Notes under the pieces: model-generated
Database searches by the model: none
What the model was told of the DNA's origin: nothing
Seen by the model: only the letters and a program-made list of their open reading frames with translations
Translations under genes and position numbers: made by a program
In this document: positions 57,932 to 64,000 of the stretch, piece by piece
How the letters are laid out: each line of letters opens with the position of its first letter
How positions within the stretch are numbered: the first letter of the stretch is position 1
Assembly: GCF_003364205.1 (NCBI RefSeq)
Contig: NZ_NXLV01000007.1
Location: 1 to 64,000 of the forward strand
DNA length: 64,000 nucleotides
Reading direction: 5' to 3'
Origin: Helicobacter brantae
GTDB taxonomy: Bacteria > Campylobacterota > Campylobacteria > Campylobacterales > Helicobacteraceae

Positions 57932-59066
57932 CCAAGAAGCGTTATCAATCCTAGAAATGGTAGCTGAGGGGATTTTGCTCCCAGTGGAAGGATTGATGAA
58001 TCAAGAGCAAATCAAAGAAGTCAATGAAAGCGGACTTTTCAAAGGTTGCTCTTTTCCTGCTCCTCTTATCCTCAGCCCCAATGGAAAACGCAATCAAGAA
58101 GTAATGAAAGAGCTTAAGATTGGTCAAGAAGTAGATATTTGTGTGCAAAAAAACAAAGTAGGAGAGATGACTATCAGAGAGGTTTTCCCTCTCAACAAAG
58201 ATGAGCGAATCAAAAAAATTATGGGGGGAGATTTAGGACATCCTGATACTGCAAGGATTTATCAAAGACTAGGGAATTATGGTGTGTATGGAGAATATAA
58301 AGTCAATACCCACAAAATCAAAGAAAACAAACAGCTCATCAAAAACAAAATCAAAGAGCTAAAAGCCAAAAAGATTTGTGGTGTAATGCTCAATGCAAAC
58401 CCAATCCATATGGTGCATGAGAAAATCTTGCAAGAGAGCCTTATGAGAAATGATATGCTTATTATCTTCTTGCCCCATCATAATAATTGGCTACTCCCCT
58501 ACTCTTTGCGTCTAAGAAGTGTGCAACATGTGGTGGATAATTTCTTGCCTTCTCACAAAATCCTCATTATCCCTCTTGATTACACCTATCTTCTTGCAGG
58601 GCAAAATCGTATGATTCTCAACGCCCTCATTTGCAAAAACTATGGTTGTACAGAATTTGTCGCAAGTCTTGGAAGCTCGGATTTAAGCACATTTTATGAG
58701 GGCAATCAAATCTGCACGATTATGGACAATATCCAAGGAATCAAGCTTGATATTAAGCTTTTGAGTGAATATATTTATTGTGATATTTGCAACACCATAA
58801 AAAACACAAAAATCTGTCCCCACGGCACACATCATCACATCGCTTATAATTCCAAAAACTTTTTTGAACTCCTCAAAATGGGTGTAATGCCCCCTGAAGT
58901 GTTTATGAGAAAGGAAGTTTCAGCAATGATTTTGGCTCATCTCTTCCCCAACCAACCCAAAAAGCTCAACAAACTCTACTATGATTTAATCTCACAAAAT
59001 GGACTAATCCAAGAGAGTGATGAGCGATTTTATGAAAGGCTTTCTTATCTCTACCATGTCAAATAA
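57894..59066 (+). CDS. ATP-sulfurylase-like protein with changed active-site motifs
   Basis: A 390-aa protein. It resembles Sat in order: N-terminal PUA-like part (about 1-130), catalytic Rossmann part with GVMLNANPIHMVHEKILQ in place of QTRNPLHRAHE, LGSSDLSTFYEG in place of the GRDHAG motif, and the NFFELLKMGVMPPEVFMRKEV ending that matches SGT-IR..G..PPEWF.R. The Gln and Arg that bind sulfate and ATP are replaced by Leu and Ala, so sulfate activation is doubtful. C. jejuni has a gene annotated this way at the same locus (Cj1609). It is coupled to the HP1021-like gene (38-base overlap) and pgpA. There is no cysC/cysH nearby. Confidence 0.75.
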   Translation: MDLSEKKKQIHIDQEALSILEMVAEGILLPVEGLMNQEQIKEVNESGLFKGCSFPAPLILSPNGKRNQEVMKELKIGQEVDICVQKNKVGEMTIREVFPLNKDERIKKIMGGDLGHPDTARIYQRLGNYGVYGEYKVNTHKIKENKQLIKNKIKELKAKKICGVMLNANPIHMVHEKILQESLMRNDMLIIFLPHHNNWLLPYSLRLRSVQHVVDNFLPSHKILIIPLDYTYLLAGQNRMILNALICKNYGCTEFVASLGSSDLSTFYEGNQICTIMDNIQGIKLDIKLLSEYIYCDICNTIKNTKICPHGTHHHIAYNSKNFFELLKMGVMPPEVFMRKEVSAMILAHLFPNQPKKLNKLYYDLISQNGLIQESDERFYERLSYLYHVK

Positions 59067-59523
59067 AATGCGTATGCTTTTTCTTACTCTCTTTTATAGT
59101 GGGAAATTCCCCAAAGCTTCAGGCACAGCAGGGAGTCTGCTTGCCACTCTTTTGGCTTTGCCAATTTTAAACTTCTCAAATAACACGCTTTTTCTTCTTG
59201 CCATTTTGCTTGGAGGGATTGCAATCAAAGAGATTGATATTTATGAGAAAAATGGGGGAGAACACGATGATAAAAGTATCGTGATTGATGAGCTTGTGGG
59301 AGTATGGATTGCCCTCTCTATCGCTCCTTTCACTTGGCTCAATACCTTGCTTTGCTTTGTCTTTTTTAGAGTGTTTGACATCACCAAACCCTCATTTATC
59401 GGCAAAATTGATAGAGAAGTCAAAGGGGGTTTGGGAGTAGTCGGAGATGATGCCCTAGCAGGTGTTTGTGCTGGATTATGTGTGGGTGGGATTCATAAAC
59501 TTTTGATTTTTTTGGGGGTATAA
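59056..59523 (+). CDS. pgpA: Phosphatidylglycerophosphatase A
   Basis: Membrane enzyme removing phosphate from phosphatidylglycerophosphate. It is about 155 aa from ATG 59056 (59017 and 59068 are alternatives; no start has a strong ribosome site). SGKFPKASGTAGSLLA near the start, the acidic motif DDKSIVIDELVGVW, and VFDITKPSFIGKIDR and VVGDDALAGV near the end are diagnostic. About four hydrophobic helices. The stop codon is part of the shared hairpin at 59521. Confidence 0.93.
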   Translation: MSNKMRMLFLTLFYSGKFPKASGTAGSLLATLLALPILNFSNNTLFLLAILLGGIAIKEIDIYEKNGGEHDDKSIVIDELVGVWIALSIAPFTWLNTLLCFVFFRVFDITKPSFIGKIDREVKGGLGVVGDDALAGVCAGLCVGGIHKLLIFLGV

Positions 59524-59539
59524 GAGGGAAACCCTCTTA
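59521..59539. terminator. Shared hairpin holding both stop codons
   Basis: A perfect 8-bp stem TAAGAGGG / CCCTCTTA with loop AAA. The TAA of pgpA is the 5' end of the stem, and the TAA of the convergent outer-membrane protein is its mirror at 59537-59539. No T-run. Confidence 0.55.
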
Positions 59540-60247
59540 GAAGATGATAGAAACAGAAGCTCCAAACTTCATATAATTGTAGTTTTTGTTTTTGTTGATA
59601 TCTTCACTTGAAAGAATTGCATTATCTGTATTTCTCCAATCATTTTGAAGATTTCCAAACAACGCCTCAGCTTTGAATGCCAAAATGTTTTTGATCTTAT
59701 ATCCCAAAGACGCTCCATAAACCACGCCGTGATATTGCACCGTCATTTCAGCATTGCTGACACTTCCTACGTCAAATCGCTCTTGGATACTATGATAGGA
59801 GTAACCCACCAAACCTTTGAGAAAAAATCCATTGACATCAATCCCTGCACTCAAAGGCACAATCGCTCCCCAACCAAACACATCAGAAAACCCTCTATGT
59901 GTGCTTAGAGCATTGGTTTGTCCTTTGGCTGAAAGATACAAAGGAAACTCAAAATCAATCCCAAAAACTCCTCTCAATCCTCCAAGTGTCGCAATAGTAG
60001 CAATATATGAAGAATACCCCAAATCCACAGAGATAAACTCAGATCGCCCAATCTTGCTCCAAGAACCTCCCACTAAACCTTCATTAAAAATCATCCATCG
60101 ATTAAGGCTTCCACTTGCCTTTGCACCATTTGTAACAGAACCTTTTTGAAGATTGCTTACCACATTTCCTGAAGGCTTAGCAGGTGCTCCATAGCAAATC
60201 CCAATCGCCATCATCGTGGCAAGAAAAAGCTTTGAAACTTTTTTCAT
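59537..60247 (-). CDS. Outer-membrane beta-barrel protein, unknown
   Basis: A 236-aa protein: signal peptide MKKVSKLFLATMMAIGICYGAPA (cleavage near 20), then Gly/Ser/Asn-rich segments and amphipathic strands ending in Phe (FGASVSIIF). GGLRGVFGIDFEFPLYL and FFLKGLVGYSYHS read like barrel strands of Helicobacter outer-membrane proteins, but I cannot assign a named family. AAGGAG lies before the ATG and a TATAAT box at 60279. It is monocistronic. Confidence 0.8.
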   Translation of the reverse strand: MKKVSKLFLATMMAIGICYGAPAKPSGNVVSNLQKGSVTNGAKASGSLNRWMIFNEGLVGGSWSKIGRSEFISVDLGYSSYIATIATLGGLRGVFGIDFEFPLYLSAKGQTNALSTHRGFSDVFGWGAIVPLSAGIDVNGFFLKGLVGYSYHSIQERFDVGSVSNAEMTVQYHGVVYGASLGYKIKNILAFKAEALFGNLQNDWRNTDNAILSSEDINKNKNYNYMKFGASVSIIF

Positions 60248-60278
60248 TTTTGCTCCTTAGAGTGAAATATTTTTGCAA

Positions 60279-60284
60279 ATTATA
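60279..60284 (-). promoter_or_regulatory. -10 box of the outer-membrane protein
   Basis: A perfect TATAAT (AAGATATAATTTGC on the minus strand), 31 bases before the ATG and after the lnt stop. Confidence 0.55.
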
Positions 60285-60343
60285 TCTTTTGCAATAAACT
60301 TTTGAGAAACTATCGACAAAACCTCAAAAATCTTTAATACTTT

Positions 60344-61561
60344 TTAGGGAAAAATCACAAAACTTCTTGATCCATTACTTGCGTGTAAAATCGTTGTATG
60401 GTTTTTCCTAGCATAATATTTCATCAGATTTTTTTGCAGTGAAGACTCAATACTTGAGCCAAACCACGCATTATTGCTAATCACTACCATATATTTAGGA
60501 GCAAGTTCATAAGCCTTTGGGCTTGTCCCCTCATAGCACACCACAGCCCTAATCTTCTCTCCCCCAAACTCAAATTCTCCAAAAGCATTTCCTGAAAGTA
60601 TCTTAACCCCTCCCTCTCCCAAAAACACGCTCTCTAGGTATTTTGCAATCCATTGAGGCAAAGGGATTTTTTCTCCAAAAGGAGCTAAGATGACTTTATC
60701 AATGATTTGCACTTTTTGGTTTGCAAAAACATAAATTGAGTTATACACTCCTCCCTCTCCCCTCCTCATCGAGCCTACAACCAAAGTCGCTTTTTTGCTA
60801 AGCTCTCTCAATCTCTCAAAATACGCACTCCCTTCTATCACAAAAGGAAAAGCCGTTTCAGGCAAGATAATCAAACTCTTCTCCCTCCCTATCTCCTCCC
60901 CAATTCTCCCCACCAACTCCTCTGTCATCGCTCTAGCATTCTCTCTTTGCCATTTGAAGTCTTGAGAGTAATGACTTTCTATAAGCTCCACATCAAAAGG
61001 CACACCCTCTGTCTTTGCACTTGCGATATCTAGTGCCATTGCCAAACTCAAAACTCCAAAAATCCTCCACTCTACTCTCTTTAGCAATAGGATTCCTAAG
61101 ATAATAAGAGCAAACTCATACTTCTCTACCCCAAAGTAACTATATGCAAAGAAGCTATCCACCACCAACCAATCAAAACCAAAAGGGTGGATATAGCTTA
61201 GCACCAAGAGCCACACCCCACGATAAATCAAGTCCTCACTCCACAAAGACAAAGCCAAAATCACCATATAGATACACGCCACAGCCACAGCAATGAGGGG
61301 GATTAAATATGCAAAACCAAAATACTCAAAAGAAAATCCAATCCAATAAAACCACAATATCCCCACCCAAAAGCCAAAAGCCCACTTCAGCTCTTTTTTG
61401 ACACTCAAAAACACCCATACACTCAACAATCCCAAAACGCTATTGATCCACAAAGGAGGATCTTTGCTATAAACTCTCTCAAAAATCCATACAACATACA
61501 TCGGTGCGATAAAAATCACAGCCCAAAATAATGCTTTAAAAATCTTACTTATCCAATTCAT
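60344..61561 (-). CDS. lnt: Apolipoprotein N-acyltransferase, short C-terminus
   Basis: Adds the third acyl chain to lipoproteins in the inner membrane. About seven hydrophobic N-terminal helices (1-190) are followed by the nitrilase domain. The triad is visible: Glu in LIILPETAFPF, Lys in IDKVILAPFGEKIP, Cys in AVVCYEGTSP. I use ATG 61561 with GGAAG upstream. The protein is 405 aa and stops at SNGSRSFVIFP, soon after the conserved core; the last strands and the C-terminal membrane helix of E. coli Lnt are not present, and no continuation appears in another frame. It is divergent from cvpA-lysS-glyA. Confidence 0.93.
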   Translation of the reverse strand: MNWISKIFKALFWAVIFIAPMYVVWIFERVYSKDPPLWINSVLGLLSVWVFLSVKKELKWAFGFWVGILWFYWIGFSFEYFGFAYLIPLIAVAVACIYMVILALSLWSEDLIYRGVWLLVLSYIHPFGFDWLVVDSFFAYSYFGVEKYEFALIILGILLLKRVEWRIFGVLSLAMALDIASAKTEGVPFDVELIESHYSQDFKWQRENARAMTEELVGRIGEEIGREKSLIILPETAFPFVIEGSAYFERLRELSKKATLVVGSMRRGEGGVYNSIYVFANQKVQIIDKVILAPFGEKIPLPQWIAKYLESVFLGEGGVKILSGNAFGEFEFGGEKIRAVVCYEGTSPKAYELAPKYMVVISNNAWFGSSIESSLQKNLMKYYARKNHTTILHASNGSRSFVIFP

Positions 61562-61661
61562 TTCAACTTCCAAGCCATAAAGTTACTTTTTTCTGCAATA
61601 TTATTGTAGAATTCCCATAAAATCAATATTTAAGCTTGACATTTTGGAGTGCAAAATCACA

Positions 61662-62339
61662 ATGGTAGAATTAGGATATTTGGATTTTATCTTTTTAGCA
61701 ATCATTATCATCACGACAATCACGGGGTTTCTCAAAGGTTTTGCAAAAGAATTTTGTGGGTTTTTAGGGATTGTTTGTGGGATATTCTTTGCCTCACGCT
61801 TTGCTTATGATAGTGGCAAATGGTTTAGCTCCAATATCATTGACTTTGGTTCAGATTCTGCTCATACCCTCATAGGCTTTATCGCAATCTTTTTGATGAT
61901 TGTGATTGTGTTTTTTATCTTTGGAAAAATTTTAGACAAAATCACCACTTCTGCCCTTCCTAACTATCTCAATAAACTCCTAGGAGCTCTCTTTGGTGCA
62001 TTAAAAAGCTTTTTGGCTCTTGCTTTTATCTTTCATCTTGTCTTTAGACTAGACTTTATGCAAAGTGTGCAAACCCATTGGGCATCCAACTCCAAGCTTT
62101 ACCCCACAATGGAAAGTATCGCCTCAAGTATCATCAGCTCCAAACTCATCTCCAATGCCCCCAAAGATTCTCAAGAAGTCAAGCAAGAGATAAAAGAGCT
62201 TGAAGACAAAGCCATAGAAAACACTCAAGAGCTTGGAGAGAAAATCCTAGACAAAACCAAGCAAACAATCCAAGAAATCAGCAATGAAGCACCCCAAACC
62301 CCCAACACTCCCCAAACCACACCACAGGAAGGACAATAA
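61662..62339 (+). CDS. cvpA: CvpA family membrane protein
   Basis: A 225-aa protein from ATG 61662 (TTG 61644 is an alternative). Four membrane helices (about 8-125): [20 protein letters not shown] is the typical first one, with [10 protein letters not shown] after it. The tail (about 155-225) is a charged coiled coil ([18 protein letters not shown]) ending in a Pro/Thr/Gln-rich part. The family is linked to colicin V production and envelope integrity in other bacteria. The stop overlaps the lysS start (TAATG). It matches HP0181. Confidence 0.9.
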   Translation: MVELGYLDFIFLAIIIITTITGFLKGFAKEFCGFLGIVCGIFFASRFAYDSGKWFSSNIIDFGSDSAHTLIGFIAIFLMIVIVFFIFGKILDKITTSALPNYLNKLLGALFGALKSFLALAFIFHLVFRLDFMQSVQTHWASNSKLYPTMESIASSIISSKLISNAPKDSQEVKQEIKELEDKAIENTQELGEKILDKTKQTIQEISNEAPQTPNTPQTTPQEGQ

Positions 62340-63856
62340 TGTTTGACAACCAATATATCCAACAAAGAATCCAAAAATCCAACTCTCTAAGAGAACTAGG
62401 CTTCAACCCCTACTCCAATGGACAAAAACGCACGATAACCAATGCTGAATTTATCCAAAAATTCTCCTCTCTATCTTCTCAAGAAGAGCAAAGAGATGAG
62501 AGTGTGAGCGAGAGTGTTGTAGGGAGAGTGAAGCTAGAGCGATGGATGGGGAAAGCAAGTTTCATCAAAGTAGAAGATGAGAGTGGAGTCTTGCAAGTAT
62601 ATTTCTCCAAAAACGACTTAAATGAGCATTTTGAACTTCTCAAAAAACACCTTGAAGTCGGTGATATCATCTATGCCAAAGGTTTTCCATTTCTTACAAA
62701 AACCGGTGAGCTAAGTCTGTATGCCAAAGAGCTAGAAATCATCACAAAATCTATCGTCCCACTTCCTGAGAAGTTTCATGGACTAAGCGACATTGAATTG
62801 CGTTATCGCCAACGCTACCTTGATCTCATCGTCAATTCCGATGTCAAAGAGACTTTCAAAACTCGAAGCAAAATCGTCTCTCATATCCGTAAATTCTTTG
62901 AAGCCAAAGGATTCCTAGAGGTTGAAACCCCTATGCTTCACCCAATCCCTGGGGGAGCAAACGCACGCCCTTTCATCACTCATCACAACGCCCTAGAAGT
63001 AGATCGCTATCTTAGAATCGCTCCTGAACTCTATCTCAAACGCCTCATTGTCGGAGGGTTTGAAGCAGTCTTTGAAATCAATCGAAATTTTAGAAATGAG
63101 GGAATGGATCACAGCCACAATCCTGAATTTACAATGATTGAGTTTTATTGGGCTTACAAAACCTATGAAGACTTAATCGCCCTAACTCGTGAGCTATTTG
63201 ACTATCTCCTCACCTCTCTCAATCTCCCCAAGCAACTCCCTCACGGAGAAGACATCATCGACTTTGAGAAAGTGAGTATCCTAAGTTACAAAGACGCCTT
63301 GCACAAAATCGGAGGAATCCCCCAAGAGATTATCAATGATTGCAACAAACTCTACTCCTATCTCCTAAGCCAAAATGTAGAAGTGCAAGAGAGTATGAAC
63401 TATGGACAGCTCCAAAGTGAAGCCTTTGATGCCTTTGTAGAAGACAAGCTTATCAATCCGACTTTTATCACTGAATATCCTGTGGAGATTAGCCCACTAG
63501 CACGACGCAATGATGAAAATCCTATGATTGCTGATCGATTTGAGCTTTTCATCGGTGGTAAAGAAATCGCCAATGGATTTAGTGAGCTCAATGATCCACT
63601 TGATCAGCTAGAGAGGTTTAGAGAGCAAGTCAAAGCCAAAGATGCAGGAGATGAGGAAGCCCAATATATGGATGAAGATTATGTATGGGCTTTGGCTCAC
63701 GGAATGCCCCCCACAGCAGGACAAGGGATTGGAATCGATCGACTTGTTATGCTTCTAACCAATCACAAAATCATCAAAGATGTGATCCTCTTCCCTGCGA
63801 TGAAACCTGCAAAAAATCGCTTTGAACCCATTGAGCAAAAGGAGGACGAACAATGA
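62339..63856 (+). CDS. lysS: Lysine--tRNA ligase (class II)
   Basis: A 505-aa class IIb synthetase: OB-fold anticodon domain ([21 protein letters not shown]), motif 1 [21 protein letters not shown] region, motif 2 [20 protein letters not shown] region and motif 3 [15 protein letters not shown]. It is coupled to cvpA (one-base overlap) and glyA (4-base overlap), the same order as HP0181-HP0183. Confidence 0.98.
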   Translation: MFDNQYIQQRIQKSNSLRELGFNPYSNGQKRTITNAEFIQKFSSLSSQEEQRDESVSESVVGRVKLERWMGKASFIKVEDESGVLQVYFSKNDLNEHFELLKKHLEVGDIIYAKGFPFLTKTGELSLYAKELEIITKSIVPLPEKFHGLSDIELRYRQRYLDLIVNSDVKETFKTRSKIVSHIRKFFEAKGFLEVETPMLHPIPGGANARPFITHHNALEVDRYLRIAPELYLKRLIVGGFEAVFEINRNFRNEGMDHSHNPEFTMIEFYWAYKTYEDLIALTRELFDYLLTSLNLPKQLPHGEDIIDFEKVSILSYKDALHKIGGIPQEIINDCNKLYSYLLSQNVEVQESMNYGQLQSEAFDAFVEDKLINPTFITEYPVEISPLARRNDENPMIADRFELFIGGKEIANGFSELNDPLDQLERFREQVKAKDAGDEEAQYMDEDYVWALAHGMPPTAGQGIGIDRLVMLLTNHKIIKDVILFPAMKPAKNRFEPIEQKEDEQ

Positions 63857-64000
63857 GTTTTTATCTACAAGAGCAAGACAGGGAGATATTTTCTCTTATA
63901 GAAAAAGAGTTTGAGCGACAAAACACACATTTGGAGCTTATCGCAAGTGAAAACTTCACTTTCCCAAGTGTAATGGAAGCAATGGGAAGTATCCTTACCA
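63853..64000 (+). CDS. glyA: Serine hydroxymethyltransferase (3' end outside window)
   Basis: The first 49 codons are visible: [20 protein letters not shown], then [20 protein letters not shown], which carries the LIASEN motif that starts every GlyA. It would interconvert serine and glycine with tetrahydrofolate. GGAGG lies before the ATG, which overlaps the lysS stop as ATGA. The frame is still open at base 64000. Confidence 0.95.
   Translation, partial: MSFYLQEQDREIFSLIEKEFERQNTHLELIASENFTFPSVMEAMGSILT

Overview
The window reads as the chromosome of a Campylobacterota bacterium, most likely an enterohepatic-type Helicobacter. The evidence is the low G+C content, the protein sequences, and gene neighbourhoods I recognise from Helicobacter pylori and Campylobacter jejuni: lspA-glmM / rpsT-prfA, aspS-adk-ppa with ligA, tal-rplY-pth-lptF, lysA-aroQ-DUF2156-pabBC, lnt-cvpA-lysS-glyA, hrcA-grpE-dnaK, hefABC, and ispDF-response regulator-sat-pgpA (the last as in C. 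jejuni). Unlike H. pylori it carries a complete-looking selenocysteine module (selC, selA, selB). I see no insertion sequence, integrase, rRNA operon or CRISPR array.

Layout. 1-1650: 3' end of an autotransporter cut by the window edge. 1647-4361: glyS and a divergent secreted lytic-transglycosylase-like protein. 4364-14767: two giant tandem paralogous autotransporters (about 1800 and 1650 aa) with their own -10 box. 14770-18743: lysA, chorismate mutase, a DUF2156 protein and a PabB-PabC fusion in overlapping order. 18866-19210: tRNA-fMet, tRNA-Gln and tRNA-Sec. 19266-24686: selA, selB, a NifS-fold protein that lacks the PLP lysine, and moeA. 24736-26780: a TraF-like outer-membrane protein, VapD, and a class II aldolase fold without its metal ligands. 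26944-30881: a CIRCE-type operator, hrcA-grpE-dnaK and a small membrane protein. 31018-31195: a likely structured non-coding RNA with 6S-like architecture. 31200-37578: translation and cell-wall genes (thrS-infC-rpmI-rplT, glmM-lspA, rpsT, prfA). 37647-38811: a Fic protein behind two tandem dyad operators. 38856-43975: the hefABC (CmeDEF-like) RND efflux operon with a promoter-proximal dyad. 44041-49740: ppa, adk, aspS, ligA. 49764-53628: tal, a Sel1-repeat lipoprotein, rplY, pth, lptF. 53643-64000: a phase-variable glycosyltransferase, mrp, ispDF, an HP1021-like regulator, a diverged ATP-sulfurylase-like protein, pgpA, an outer-membrane protein, lnt, cvpA, lysS and the start of glyA.

The strongest unusual signals are these. 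A run of 12 G lies exactly between the TTGACA and TATAAT boxes of ppa, which looks like a contingency promoter on a housekeeping gene. An 11-G tract lies inside a glycosyltransferase. Twin 14-bp-arm dyads sit 41 bp apart in front of fic. Three enzyme-fold proteins have lost hallmark catalytic residues: NifS-like in the sel operon, aldolase-like beside VapD, and sulfurylase-like after the HP1021-type regulator. A predicted 6S-like RNA lies downstream of rplT.

Working together, selC/selA/selB with moeA would support a molybdenum selenoenzyme such as formate dehydrogenase encoded elsewhere. The autotransporters, TraF-like and other beta-barrel proteins, Hcp-like lipoprotein and phase-variable glycosyltransferase form the host-facing surface. 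HrcA/CIRCE, the fic dyads and the hef dyad are the visible local regulatory circuits. All functional assignments come from reading the sequence, without database searches.
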